A stretch of 64,000 nt of DNA from Palsa-504 sp963808615 (GCA_963808615.1 CAWEGV010000010.1:124001-188000), one strand, 5' to 3'. Positions 28,601 to 38,931 are shown, counted from the first letter of the stretch. The notes: generated by a model from the sequence alone, not told the origin. Numbers and translations: made by a program.

Positions 28601-29141
28601 CCGGCTTCGCCCTCCCGCGAGGGCCCAGTGGGCGGAGCCCGGCCATGACCGCCGGCAGGTGATCCGCCAGCCCGGCGAGAGATCCCAGCCCGCAACGGCC
28701 GCGCCCTTGTGCCCTGTCACCCAGCGAGGCAACAGCCGGGCTGGGGATGCCGAATGGCTCAACAAAGCAGCCAAGAAGGGTTGGATGTTCGGCCCAAACG
28801 CGCGAAATAGCAGGTAAAGGCATTATCCGCGACGCCCAACCTCTTCCAGTCTCAAGGACAATCCCCAGCATGCTCGCACCAGCCAGGTTTCAAGCACCCG
28901 TGCCACGTGCCGCGTCACGCACTCAACCCGAGGACCCCTGAATGGACACCTCGTACCGACCCGGATGCCGCCCCCTCGGCGGACCAACCGGAATGAGCCC
29001 ACCCTACGGACAGAGCGTTCCGGGATCGTTACGGCTCCTTTCCATCAGAGGACGTAGGGAGCAATTGTCAAGACCTGCGGTTGAAGATCTTTTAGATTCC
29101 AGCTCGGCGCCTGCGCTGGGCGTTTGACGAGTTTGCCGTGG
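28601..29141. other. Gap with no supported gene
   Basis: Short open frames only, without start signals or motifs. Lower GC near 29060-29110 (AGATCTTTTAGATT) may mark an old junction with the IS cluster that follows. Confidence 0.5.
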
Positions 29142-29221
29142 CTACATTGCCCCCCAAATCGCAGGATGAGGACATCGGAGGCGGCGCCCCGAGGGTAACT
29201 GTTCAGCCGGGGCGGATGGCG

Positions 29222-29789
29222 GCTGGTAGCCAGGGGCCGGTGGTGAACAGCTGGGTGAGTGCGTTGAGGGCGTCGATCGCCTCCTTGGTGCGGTCACCGG
29301 TGTGCAAGGCGGTGAGGAACTCGGTGCAGGCGATGTGCACGTAGCGCGGGCCGCCGGCGGCGCTGCCGGGGTCTCATCGGCATACAGCACCCCGGCCGCG
29401 CGCAGCAGTTCCCGGACCTGGTCCATGAACGGGCCAGCCGGGCCGCGGCCTTGCCGCGGACCCCGGCCGTGAACCCAGCGGAGACGTTCACCCCGGTGTA
29501 GGCGGCCATCAGCCTGGCACCACGGGCAACCGGCAGCTAGTGCGCGCAGACCGCCAGCGCCGCCCGGGCGTGCACACCCGGCCCGTACTGCACCAGGCTG
29601 GTGACACCTTCCGGGGACTCGCCCTCGGTCACCGCCCCGCAGCCCGGGCGTGCCTTCGTCACCACCCGGTACTCGGTCACCACCGGCGGCGGCGCAGGCT
29701 GCGCCTCGAACACCTGCCGCTTGTGCCCGCCGGTCACGGCGGCGCCGGACAGGTCCGCACCGCAGGCCCGGCACGCCACCGGCCAGCCG
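29222..29789 (-). pseudogene. IS66 transposase fragments
   Basis: CRACGADLSGA with RQVFEAQPAPPPVVTEYR and VQYGPGVHARAALAV is the zinc-binding part of an IS66 transposase. VNVSAGFTAGVRGKAAA and LLRAAGVLYADETPAA follow in other frames. Several frameshifts are present. The piece is joined at its upstream end to IS110 sequence. Confidence 0.5.
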
Positions 29790-30032
29790 GCGTCCTCCAG
29801 CACCTTGGCCAGCCGCTGCCCCTCGCTGGTGCGCTGCTCGATCAGCTTCTTGCGGTACCGGGTCCAGGCCCGCAGCTCGGCCACCGCCCCGGCGGGGATG
29901 AAGCTGGGCCGCAGCAGCCCGTACTCGTGCAGCTCGGCGATCCACTGGCAGTCCATGACATCTCGCTTGCGGCCCGGGACGTTGCGCATGTGCGCCGCGT
30001 TGCAGACGCACACCTCGATCCCGGCCTGGGCC
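29790..30032 (-). pseudogene. IS110 transposase, middle part (split gene)
   Basis: HMRNVPGRKRDVMDCQWIAE and the LIEQRTSEGQRLAKVLEDAG block are IS110-family. It continues the N-terminal piece at 31528-31767 across the inserted IS4-like element. It then passes directly into IS66 sequence, so its C-terminal half has been lost. Confidence 0.65.
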
Positions 30033-31527
30033 CAATGGCGTTAAGTTAAGACTACATCGGTGTAAGATCGCCTGCGTGGCCAGGCGAGGACAGCAGGTGG
30101 TGGCCGGGGACCGGCTGCCGGACCGTATCGGAATCGGGGTGCTGGCGAAGGTGTTCCCGCCGGAGCTGGTTGACCGGGTGGTCGGCGAGGCGGGCGTGCG
30201 GGAACAGCGTAAGCGGGCGCTGCCTGCCCGGGTGGTGGTGTACCTGCTGCTGGCGATGGTGCTGTTCTTCCAGTCCGGCTATGGCGAGGTATGGGGCAAG
30301 CTGGTGCGGGGCCTGGAGTGGGCCAGGCAGTTCCGGGTCCGGGTGACGCTGGGCATGCAGCCCTCGCCTGCCGCGATCACCCAGGCGCGCAGGCGGCTGG
30401 GCTGGCAGGTGATGGCCCGGCTGCTGGAGGCGGTGGCCGGACCGCTGGCCGGGGAGGAGCAGGAGACCGCCCGCGTCGCCGGAATGCGGCTGGTCGCGGT
30501 CGATGGGTTGTGCCTGGACGTGCCGGCCACTGCCGAGAACGGCGCGGAGTTCGGCTACCCGGGCAACGACGCCGGGCCCGGGCCGTTCCCGCAGGTCCGG
30601 GTCGTCGGCCTGGGCGAGTGCGGCACCCGGGCGGTGCTGGGGGCCGAGCTGTCGCCGCTGGCGGTCGGGGAGCAGCCGCTGGCCCGCAGGCTCGTGCCCA
30701 GGCTGCGGCCCGGTGACCTGCTGCTGGCCGACCGGAACTTCCTGTCCCACGGGCTGGTGAAGGAGGTGCTGGACGCCGGGGTGCACGTGCTGTGGCGCGC
30801 GAAGAGCGACGTGGACCTGCCGGTCCTGGAAGTCCTGCCCGACGGCACGTACCGGTCGCGGATCGCCGACCCGGACGCGTCCAGGCGGATGCGGCGCAAG
30901 GGCACGCACCCGCGGGATATCCCGGGCATCCCGGTGCGCGTCATCGAGTACTCGGTCACCAGCGAGGACGGCAGCGAGATCTCCGAGACCTTCACCCTGG
31001 TCACCGATCTGCTGGACCCGGACGAGCTGTCCGCGGAGCAGGCCGCCGCGGCGTACCAGCGGCGCTGGCAGCTGGAGACCTGCTTCGATGAGCTGGAGAC
31101 CTCCATCCGCGGTGGCGCCGCCGTCGTGCTGCGCTCGAAGTCCCCGCCGATGATCCGCCAGGAGATCTACGCCATGCTCTGCTGCTACCAGGCCATCCGC
31201 ACCCTGATCAGCCACGCCGCAGACGACGCCGGCATCGACCCGCTCACGGTCTCCTTCACCGCCGCGCGCGAGGCCATCCGCAGCCGCATCAGCGACTCCG
31301 GATGCTTTTCCCCCTCGCCTCCTTGACGAGCTCGCCGCCGACCTGGCCGCCGAGATCACCTGGCACCGCCACCTCGTCCCCGGACGCCCCGGCCGCCGCT
31401 ACGCGCGCAAGACCAAACGCCCAGGGGGCAGGTACAAGACCCGGAAGCCAGGCGAAACCACGCGGCTGACACCACTGACCAAGATCATCTTCTGGCTGAT
31501 GCCGGTCCCCTTAACTTAACGCCATTG
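30033..31527 (+). mobile_element. IS4-family insertion sequence inside IS110
   Basis: Perfect 18-bp terminal inverted repeats CAATGGCGTTAAGTTAAG bound a 1,495-bp element. A 10-bp target duplication GGCCTGGGCC lies at 30023-30032 and 31528-31537. Both fit IS4-family behaviour. The element splits an IS110 transposase after HALAQA. Confidence 0.85.
30076..31519 (+). pseudogene. IS4-family transposase, frameshift near the C-terminus
   Basis: About 480 residues. The DDE core shows LVAVDGLCLDVP, LLLADRNFLSHG and the Y-x2-R-x3-E signature in AYQRRWQLETCFDELE. One extra base near 31305 shifts the frame. The corrected frame continues RLLDELAADLAAEITWH and ends at a TAA inside the right terminal repeat. 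Perfect ends and target duplication indicate a recent insertion, so the frameshift is either very recent or an error. Confidence 0.8.
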
Positions 31528-31767
31528 GGCCTGGGCCAGCGCGTGATAGGCCGGCCACGAGTACACTCCCGTGCTTTCCATCGCCGCGTCCGTGACGCCC
31601 AGCTCGGACAACCAGGCCGCCATCTGGCGCAGCGATCGCCAGAATGTCTTGAACCTCTTCGCGGTCACGATGCGCTCGCCGGGCCGCTGACCGGGCAGCC
31701 GGACCGCTACCCAGACGATCTTCTTGTGCACGTCGATCCCGGCTACCTGCGGATGGATGACCTCCAT
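31528..31767 (-). pseudogene. IS110 transposase, N-terminal part (split gene)
   Basis: MEVIHPQVAGIDVHKKIVWV holds the first catalytic Asp, and DAAMESTGVYSWPAYHALAQ the Glu. The frame is cut by the IS4-like element and continues at 29790-30032. Confidence 0.75.
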
Positions 31768-31999
31768 CGCCGACCTCCCTGCCTTTCCCGATAATGGATA
31801 CGGGCGCGCCGCCCGCAGAACCCGCGACAAGATCAAGATCCTGTGAGACGCGCTCTCAGCAGCAATCCGGGGTACCCACCGGGCGGGCTCCAGCGTCAGT
31901 CTGAAAAACAGGAACGCAGCGCCAAGGAAGGACGACGTCAGCGGGCGGCGCAGCCTCAAGTTTCATCCATCCGCGGGGCGTCACGACAGTGACATGAAG

Positions 32000-32044
32000 T
32001 CTGAAAAGCGGAAGGTCGGCAGTTCGATGCTGCCATCGACCACC
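32000..32044 (+). other. tRNA-Phe 3'-half remnant (possible attachment site)
   Basis: TCTGAAAAGCGGAAGGTC matches the anticodon loop (GAA), stem and variable region of actinobacterial tRNA-Phe. The T-arm GGCAG-TTCGATG-CTGCC and ATCGACCACC follow. No matching 5' half or acceptor strand is seen upstream, so it is not a working tRNA. A 3' remnant of this kind is what integration into a tRNA gene leaves behind. Confidence 0.45.
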
Positions 32045-32190
32045 GATTTGACTAGGGGAATACCGGCCGCTCTACTGCTCTCGGTTACTAGCGAGGCGCT
32101 GCCTCAGACCATCGAGGTTGGCGGTTCTGCAGGCGTGATCGTGCGGGCGGGTTCATCCTCTTGACCGTAGGCGTGGTTGGGAGGGTGGCC

Positions 32191-33798
32191 ATGGCGCAGC
32201 GTCCGGTCACATTGACTAACATCGTCAGCGGGCACGTGAGCCTGGAGATCGAGGGGTTCGACCGGCTGTACTTCAATGGCTGGGTGCCGGCCCTGCAGAC
32301 ATCGGGCCAGATCGCCGGGTGGCTGCACTGGCGGGGATTCCCGATCGCCTCGCCGGCGGCGCTGGGCCGCAACAGCCAGGCGTTCCGCGCGGCGGTGCGC
32401 CGGTACGCCGACGGGAACCAGATCCCGTGGATCGTCTTCCGCAAGGGCGACCGGAAGCTGGAGGTGGTACGGCCGTATCTGGACGCGGCGGAGAAGGCCG
32501 GTCAGTCCAAGGTAGTGGCGGTCGGGGAGGCCCGGGAGTTCCAGTGGGTCTTCGACGCGACGAAGAAGGCCGGCCCGGACGGGGTGCCGTGGTTCCGGTT
32601 CTACCGCACTGAGCGGCTGGTGACCTGCTATTACTTTTATATCCACGACCGGCGCACAGGGCCCGCGTTCATCAAGGTCTGCTGCTATGCGCCGTACCCG
32701 GTCAAAGTCTGGTGCAACGGTCATGAGATCGCCCGCCGCGCGGCGCTGGCGGAGGGCATCGCGGTGACGCCGCTGGCCAACGGGTTCGCCGCCACCTCCG
32801 ACCCGGCCCGGTTGCAGGAGCTGTGCGACCTGGTGCAGGCCGGGACGGTGCGGGTGTTCTTCCAGACCTGGATGAGCCGGATCCCGCTGCCGCTGACCGA
32901 GGCGGACCGGGAGCACGGCTGCTGGTGGCAGCTGGCCATGCGGCAGGTGGAGGTGTCCAGGACGCTGGTATTCGACGACCCGCGGCGGGTCCGGGCCGTG
33001 TTCGAGGAGCTGCTGGCCGGCAACATGAACCTGGGCCGCCCGGAGCACGCCGAGATCATCTTCGGGCAGAAGGTGACCCGCAGGACACCGGGCGTCTTTT
33101 CCACCCGGCTGCTGAACCGCGGCAACCAGGTCACCATCAACCTGAGCTTCCGGCATTCGCGGATCAAGATCTACCTGAAGGAGGACCGCGCGCTCAGAGT
33201 GGAAACCGTCATTAACTCGCCGGGTGACCTGGGTTGCAAGCGCGGCCTGGAGCACCTAGACGAACTGGCGGCCAAAGCGCGTGCATGCAACGCCCGGCTG
33301 ATGGATGCTGTAATTGCCGGCCAGGGCAGCGGCATCCTCGCGAATCCAGTCATCGAGCGGATCGCGTACCCCACCACAGACGCGGCGGGGCGGAGGGTCC
33401 CGGCCATGCGCTTCGCGGACCCCCGGGTGCAGGCCCTGGCCGGTTGCCTGGCGGTCTGGGACCACGTCGTTTCCGGCATCACCAACAAGAGCCTTCGTGC
33501 CTGGATGGCCGGACTGCGCGGCGTCCCCTACGCCATGACCCAGGCGTCATATGATCTGGCCCGGCTGCGCGGCAACGGGCTGATCGAGCGGATCGGCCGC
33601 ACCAACACCTACCGGCTCACCGCCGACGGGCTGACCTTCGCCCTGGTCTACACCCGCGTGCATGACCAGGTTCTGTATCCCCTCACCGCGCACGACCAGC
33701 CGATCGCGGCTCCCGCCCCGGTCCGCGCCGCCTGGCGGACCATCACCCGACATATCGACAGCACCGTCGCCGCCACCCGGCTCGGGCGCGCGGCCTGA
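32191..33798 (+). CDS. Conserved protein of unknown function with C-terminal winged helix
   Basis: A 535-residue protein, not recognised as a named family. GGGAGG 6 bases before the ATG supports the start. The N-terminal part has EGFDRLYFNGWVPALQTSGQ and PAALGRNSQAFRAAVRRYA. The centre has WFRFYRTERLVTCYYFYIHD, GPAFIKVCCYAPYPVKVWCN and IRQVE-like MRQVEVSRTLVFD. Then come KIYLKEDRALRVETVINSPG and a C-terminal winged helix (MTQASYDLARLRGNGLIERI). I recall similar proteins in many copies in unrelated bacteria, always without a function. It lies among mobile elements, and the tRNA-Phe remnant is just upstream. A DNA-processing role is a guess. Confidence 0.75.
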   Translation: MAQRPVTLTNIVSGHVSLEIEGFDRLYFNGWVPALQTSGQIAGWLHWRGFPIASPAALGRNSQAFRAAVRRYADGNQIPWIVFRKGDRKLEVVRPYLDAAEKAGQSKVVAVGEAREFQWVFDATKKAGPDGVPWFRFYRTERLVTCYYFYIHDRRTGPAFIKVCCYAPYPVKVWCNGHEIARRAALAEGIAVTPLANGFAATSDPARLQELCDLVQAGTVRVFFQTWMSRIPLPLTEADREHGCWWQLAMRQVEVSRTLVFDDPRRVRAVFEELLAGNMNLGRPEHAEIIFGQKVTRRTPGVFSTRLLNRGNQVTINLSFRHSRIKIYLKEDRALRVETVINSPGDLGCKRGLEHLDELAAKARACNARLMDAVIAGQGSGILANPVIERIAYPTTDAAGRRVPAMRFADPRVQALAGCLAVWDHVVSGITNKSLRAWMAGLRGVPYAMTQASYDLARLRGNGLIERIGRTNTYRLTADGLTFALVYTRVHDQVLYPLTAHDQPIAAPAPVRAAWRTITRHIDSTVAATRLGRAA

Positions 33799-33956
33799 AC
33801 CCCTGCCCTCGCTCTGGCGCCCTCTCCCCAGACTCGGGTCAACCGTCAAAGTCCTCGCGCCCTAGAGCGCTAGCGGATCTGCTAACTGGGGCCCGGGCTC
33901 GGCACCCGGCTCAAGGCGTCGAAGCTCACGGTCACTCGGAGGCGTACGCTCGGTAC

Positions 33957-34481
33957 ATGAAGCGGGGCGCAGCGCTGATCCTGCTCGCAGTGCTGACAGC
34001 CGGGTGCTCCTCCACCCACGTACCGAGCCCCGCGAAGCAGCCAGCCACGATCACCGGCTCGGCCGCGAGCCCCGGCGCAGTCCCGGCTGCGGCAGCGGGC
34101 TGCCCGGCCTCGATAACCCCGCGCCCTCTTCCCTCCTGGGCTCGCGCCGGGTTCAGTCCGCCAACGACGGCGATGCCGTACGTGATGGGTGCACGGGGAG
34201 ACATCGTCGCCATTCTCTGGGCCGATCACGACCCGTTGCACGCGCCGCCGCTCGCTGACCGGAGCAACAAGATCCTGTGGGTCTCCCGGCTGAGCGAACA
34301 GCTAGCTACTCCGCTGCGCATCCGGGCCACGCTTAACGGCACCGGCCGGACTGTGACACGAGAGGTTACCGGGGGCCCGGGACCGTCGATCATCGACCTC
34401 CCCGCGGCGGGGTGCTGGTCTGTCGACTTGAGCTGGTCGGGACATCAAGATCACCTCGACCTGAGGTATGTAGCCAGCTGA
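33957..34481 (+). CDS. Predicted lipoprotein
   Basis: 174 residues. MKRGAALILLAVLTAGCSST is a lipoprotein signal peptide with lipobox LTAGC and lipidated Cys17. A Pro/Ala/Ser-rich spacer and a compact beta-rich domain (about 60-174) with GCWSVDLSWSGHQDHLDLRY follow. It is exported and membrane-anchored. No partner gene is adjacent and the function is unknown. Confidence 0.75.
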   Translation: MKRGAALILLAVLTAGCSSTHVPSPAKQPATITGSAASPGAVPAAAAGCPASITPRPLPSWARAGFSPPTTAMPYVMGARGDIVAILWADHDPLHAPPLADRSNKILWVSRLSEQLATPLRIRATLNGTGRTVTREVTGGPGPSIIDLPAAGCWSVDLSWSGHQDHLDLRYVAS

Positions 34482-34714
34482 TCCACGACAGTCCGGAATG
34501 AGCACCTAGTCTCATTCCTAGTCTCACTCATTCAGCTACGTCCAGGGACGTTCGGCGTGCACCACGCAGAACAGGCCGCCGAGGTCACGGACCCTCTTGG
34601 ACCGCGGCGGACCCAGGCCCACAGACTTGGAAAGCGTGCTGGGAACCTCCGGGCAGCCGGTCGAAGGGCCTATTTTGAGTGGGGCCAGAGGCTCCATCGC
34701 GGACGAGGTGCGTC

Positions 34715-35531
34715 ATGAGCAGCCTGCATCAGAGTTTCCAGTCGGCTGGCCAGTCGTTTGACACCGAGGCCACCTTTACCTGGCTGGATCGCATGGACGG
34801 AAACCCGTTGATCCAGCAGGTCAAGCGGCAGATGCTCGATGCGTGCCCGGTCAGGGAAGGTGATTACGTCCTAGATGTGGGATGCGGACTCGGGTACGAG
34901 GCACGCCGCCTCGCCGAGCGGGTAGGGCCGCACGGACGGGTCGTCGGTATCGACGCTAATCCGGTCATGATCGCGGAGGCCCGCCAGCGTGCAGCGGGCC
35001 TGCCCCTGCCCGTTGCCTTCGAAGTGGGCGACGCCCACCATGTGGATCTCCCGGATGACACGTTCGACCTGTGCCGGGCTGAGCGCGTCCTGCGTTATCT
35101 GGCCAGCCCGGAGACCGCGGTGGGGGAGATGGCCCGCGTGGCGCGTCCTGGCGGATCAGTGTTGGCCTTCGACTTCGACTCCGATCAGACCATCGTGGAT
35201 GCACCGGACCCGGCCCTGGCACGCCGGATCGCGGAGGTCCTGGATGCCGCCGTGCCGCACTCCTGGATCGGCCGCCAGCTCTTCGGGGCTGTTCAAGCGG
35301 GCCGAGCTGCGTGATGTGCGCGTGGTCCCGCACACCCTCTGCTTTTCCGGAGCGGCCGGGTTCGCTGTCTACCAGCGACTCAACCAGGGAACGATTGACC
35401 GGGCCGTGCAAGCCGGCCAGGTCACTGCGGACGAGGTGGCTGCCTGGTGGGGAGCACTGACGCGGGCGGCCGAGGCGGAGGCGTTCTTCTCAGCAGTTCT
35501 CGGATTCATAGCCGCTGGCCGCAAGCCGTAG
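34715..35531 (+). pseudogene. Class I SAM-dependent methyltransferase, single frameshift
   Basis: About 271 residues. Motif I is YVLDVGCGLGYEARRLAE (residues 51-68), with VVGIDANPVMIAEAR as the acidic loop. One extra G near 35286 shifts the frame; the corrected frame gives LFKRAELRDVRVVPHTL and ends GFIAAGRKP. The fold is that of UbiE/Coq5-like small-molecule methyltransferases. The substrate is unknown. It is intact apart from the indel. Confidence 0.8.
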
Positions 35532-35640
35532 CAACGGGGCAAGTGGACAACCTCAACCGAGAACCGGGACGACTCAGAGGCCAGGAAAACGGAGTGTCAG
35601 CAGGGGTGATCTTGCTAACGCCAGTGCTAACGATCTGGCT

Positions 35641-37848
35641 TCACACTGCACCTCCTGGGGGCGTTGCGCAGTATTCGTCTGGGGTGGCCGGCTGGGCTGG
35701 CTGGCTGATGTGATCCTGGCATGGGGTGGTGACATTTTTGCGGGTTCGCGGGCGGCCGGAGACGCGGTGAGGGTTGCGGCGGCCTGACCGGCGGGGGTCG
35801 CCGAGCTGCTGGCCGGCTTGCCTGACCTGGGTGGGGGTGGGCCGGGCCTGGCCCGGGTGGTAGAGGAAGACGCCGCGATCGTCGGCCTGTTCGCCGGTGA
35901 TCAGGCCGAGCTGGTGCCAGCGTTTGATGCTCTGGGTATGCGCGGGGAACTGCCGGGCGATCTCGTCGAGGGTGAGCAGGCCGCGGTCGCGCAGCCGCTG
36001 GTGGTGGCTGCGGAGCCCGCGCTCGCAGCTGTATCTGGCGACGTGCTCGCCGGTCCAGGGTGCGGTGTGGCCGCCGTGAGGCGCCTTCTGGGTGTTGAGG
36101 GTGCCGGCGATCTGTGCGTAGGTGTGGTGCTCGAGCAGCTGGTCGATCAGGGTGATCACCTCGTCGGGGGTCTTGCGGAGCTGCCAGGCGTTCAGCGGGA
36201 CGGGCAGGTGCAGGACGTGGTGGCCGCCGCCGGGAAACCGGATGGCGGCGGTGATGGTGTCCTGGCCGCGGGTGAGGGTCACGTCGCTGACCAGCAGGCG
36301 TAGGAGGCGTTTGCGCTCGCGCGCGGGGGTGGCCGGGTCGTTCCAGAGTGCGGGCAGGTCGGCGGCCAGGGCCCGGATGCGGGCGCGCTGCTGCTCGTCG
36401 AGCGCGGCGGCGGCGGTCTTGGCGGCGGTGTAGTGGTCCTGGGCGTCGGCCAGCTCGCGCAGCCGGGTGTTCCAGTCGGCTTCGAGGGCGTCGGCGACCA
36501 GCCGGTTGCCGGGGTCGACGGCCAGGTAGCGGCGGCGGGCCTGGTCGGCGGCGTGCTGGGCGCGCTGGACAGAGGCGGCGCGCAGCGAGTCGGCGTGCTG
36601 GGCGTGCTGGATCAGCTCGTCGCTGACCGACAAGGCGACTTCCAGGGCGAGCGGGGTGAGGGTGGCCAGGAGCAGGTCGGCGACGGCGGCGTCGATGATG
36701 GCGCCGGGCATGTGCTGGCAGATCGGGGTGGCGTTCTGGATGCCGTCGTGCTGGCAGACGTAGTCGGGCACGGTCGTGCCGTCGTTCCGGCAGTGGTAGC
36801 GCACGGTCATGCGGCGGCCGCACCGGCCGCAGATGATCAGGCCCTGGAGCAGGGCGGGGCCTTCACGGGCCGGGCCGGCGTTGCGGTTGTGGCCGTGCGC
36901 GGCGGCGTTGGCGGCCAGCGTCTGCTGGTTGGCCTGGTATTGCGGCCAGGTCAGGTAGCCGGGATGGTGGTCGTGGATCAGCACGGTCCACTCGCCGGGG
37001 GGTTTGGCCAGGGTGTGGGGGCGCCCGTCCAGGTCGGTGGTGTGGCGGGCCCGCCCGTAGACGTAGGTGCCGGCGTAGGCGGGATTGTGCAGGACCTTCA
37101 GGACCTGGTCGTGGCACAGGCTGTTCCAGTACAGCTCGCCGGCGCGGGGGCCGCTGCGGTGGCGGCCGGGGAACAGCAGCTGCTGGTCCCGGAAGGCCTT
37201 GACCACGGCGAACGCCGAGCCGGTGGCAGCGAAGGTTTCGAACAGCAGCGACAGGGCGCCGCGGACGCCCGCGTCGGGGTCCGGGGTCACCTGATCGCGC
37301 AGGTCGTAGACCAGCCCGATCGGCAGCTGCAGTTTCAGTTCCCCGCGGCGGGCCTTGGCCAAGATCCCGCCGCGCAGCCTGGCCCGCAGAAAATGGAGTT
37401 CGAATTCCGACATCTGGCCTTTGAGGCCCAGCAGGGCGCGGTCGTTGAAACTGGTCGGGTCATACAGCCCGTCCTCGTCCAGGATCAGGGTGTCGTTGTG
37501 CGCGCAGATCTGCAGCAGCCGCTGCCAGTCGGCGTTGTTGCGCGCCAGTCTGGAGCATTCCAGGCCGAGCACGATCCCGGCCCGGCCCAGCGAGACCTCG
37601 GCGACCAGGTGCTGGAATCCTTCCCGGTCGGCGGCGCTGGCGCCGGAATGCCCCTGGTCGATGTCGATCACGTGGATCCGGTCGGCGCCCCAGCCCAGCG
37701 CGATGGCCCGGCCGCGCAGGTCGTACTGGCGGGCGGTCGACTCGGTGTTGTTGGCGACCTGGTAGAGGGTCGATTGGCGGATGTAGAGGTAGGCGTCGCG
37801 GCGGAGCCGGGCCGCGGTCACCTTGCCGGTGGTATCGGTGCTGGTCAT
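35641..37848 (-). CDS. Large serine recombinase (copy 2)
   Basis: 735 residues, identical to the copy-1 recombinase except for one noticed Ser-to-Pro change in the C-terminal tail (ARPTPTQVRQAGQ). The nucleophile Ser26, zinc ribbon and coiled coil are all kept. The almost complete identity, with at least one silent difference, points to recent duplication by transposition. Both copies appear functional. Confidence 0.92.
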   Translation of the reverse strand: MTSTDTTGKVTAARLRRDAYLYIRQSTLYQVANNTESTARQYDLRGRAIALGWGADRIHVIDIDQGHSGASAADREGFQHLVAEVSLGRAGIVLGLECSRLARNNADWQRLLQICAHNDTLILDEDGLYDPTSFNDRALLGLKGQMSEFELHFLRARLRGGILAKARRGELKLQLPIGLVYDLRDQVTPDPDAGVRGALSLLFETFAATGSAFAVVKAFRDQQLLFPGRHRSGPRAGELYWNSLCHDQVLKVLHNPAYAGTYVYGRARHTTDLDGRPHTLAKPPGEWTVLIHDHHPGYLTWPQYQANQQTLAANAAAHGHNRNAGPAREGPALLQGLIICGRCGRRMTVRYHCRNDGTTVPDYVCQHDGIQNATPICQHMPGAIIDAAVADLLLATLTPLALEVALSVSDELIQHAQHADSLRAASVQRAQHAADQARRRYLAVDPGNRLVADALEADWNTRLRELADAQDHYTAAKTAAAALDEQQRARIRALAADLPALWNDPATPARERKRLLRLLVSDVTLTRGQDTITAAIRFPGGGHHVLHLPVPLNAWQLRKTPDEVITLIDQLLEHHTYAQIAGTLNTQKAPHGGHTAPWTGEHVARYSCERGLRSHHQRLRDRGLLTLDEIARQFPAHTQSIKRWHQLGLITGEQADDRGVFLYHPGQARPTPTQVRQAGQQLGDPRRSGRRNPHRVSGRPRTRKNVTTPCQDHISQPAQPATPDEYCATPPGGAV

Positions 37849-38297
37849 GGGTCATCGGCTTTCTGATCGGGGGCAGGCGCGTGGCGCTGCCCGGCAGTGC
37901 GGGCATGGGCGAGCGTCATCTGGGCCAGCACCGCGACGATCTGGTCGGTGCCGGCGGGCAGGAACGGCAGGCAGGCCGGCGTGGAGCCGGCATCACCTCC
38001 TCCGGTCGCGGGGGCGGGCAGGGACGGGGTCGTGGTGGACAGGGACGCGCCGGCCTGCGGGGCCGTTCCTGCGGTGGCGCCGGGCTCGGGCGGTGCCGCC
38101 TCCACGGCGGCCCACGCGGCCATCCAGGCGGCCATCCCCTTGGCGGCCAGCACCCCCAGCCCGTGCCGCCACCCGCCGCTGCCGCTGGCCGCGGCGGCGC
38201 GCAGCAGCTCATACCGGCCGACGGACAGCGCCGGGCAGGCCGTGCCGCCGGCCTGGTCAGCCGCTTTTGGGGTCGTCCTGCCCGGGCTGTGCGGCAT
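37845..38297 (-). CDS. Linker protein of the recombinase element (copy 2)
   Basis: 150 residues, the same as the copy-1 protein, with the same 4-base overlap with the recombinase and 41-base overlap with the helix-turn-helix gene. No family is recognised. Confidence 0.5.
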   Translation of the reverse strand: MPHSPGRTTPKAADQAGGTACPALSVGRYELLRAAAASGSGGWRHGLGVLAAKGMAAWMAAWAAVEAAPPEPGATAGTAPQAGASLSTTTPSLPAPATGGGDAGSTPACLPFLPAGTDQIVAVLAQMTLAHARTAGQRHAPAPDQKADDP

Positions 38298-38760
38298 GGG
38301 CGGCCCGGGCGGCCCGGCGGCGGCTCAGCGCGCGTTCTGCTGACCGCGGGTGCACGCTGATCCCGGTCCGCTGCCGCAGCGCGGCGGCCAGGCCGGCCGG
38401 GCGCAGCGCGGCGTCGGCGGCGAGCAGTTCCTCCAGCAGGTCCACGACCTCCTCGGTCAGCTTGTGGCCGCTCTTGGGGCCGGGCCTGGCCGGGATGAGC
38501 CCGGCCAGGCCCTGCTCGGCCAGTGCCGACTTGGCCGTATACAGCGACTGGCGGGAGAACCCGAATGCCGCCGCGGCCGTCGCGGCCGGCACGCCGTCGG
38601 TCTCCGAGCGGCGCACCATCTCGTACTTGACCTGGACCAGATCCGCCGGATCGAAGAAGGAGCCCGGCGCGAACGCCGGATCTGCCACCTTCTCCGGGCG
38701 CGGGTTCAGCGTCCTGGATGCCGCCAGCGCTCGCGTCTTGCCATCGTCTCGCCGGGTCAT
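38257..38760 (-). CDS. Helix-turn-helix protein of the recombinase element (copy 2)
   Basis: 167 residues, the same as the copy-1 protein (GFSRQSLYTAKSALAEQGLA helix-turn-helix, basic C-terminus). It probably binds element ends or its own promoter. Confidence 0.7.
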   Translation of the reverse strand: MTRRDDGKTRALAASRTLNPRPEKVADPAFAPGSFFDPADLVQVKYEMVRRSETDGVPAATAAAAFGFSRQSLYTAKSALAEQGLAGLIPARPGPKSGHKLTEEVVDLLEELLAADAALRPAGLAAALRQRTGISVHPRSAERALSRRRAARAAHAAQPGQDDPKSG

Positions 38761-38931
38761 TCCGCCTCCACAGAAGTCGGCTCGTCCAGGAGATTATGCC
38801 GCATGGAATCTGCGTGATAACATCGGCGCGCCGACGAAGGAGGATATCAGCAGAACAAAGTGACATTTTCCGGATAGCCCGGCAGAGACGGCGACCCAGT
38901 CCGGCAATCCCCGGCAGAATCCACTGGACAG

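Noticed and set aside
30052..31359. 435-residue minus-strand frame across the IS4 transposase
   Set aside because: Shadow of the transposase gene; His/Gln/Arg-rich with no domain.
36433..37866. 477-residue frame antisense to the recombinase (also at 23701-25134)
   Set aside because: Val/Gly/Gln-rich shadow frame of a high-GC gene, present in both copies only because the recombinase is.
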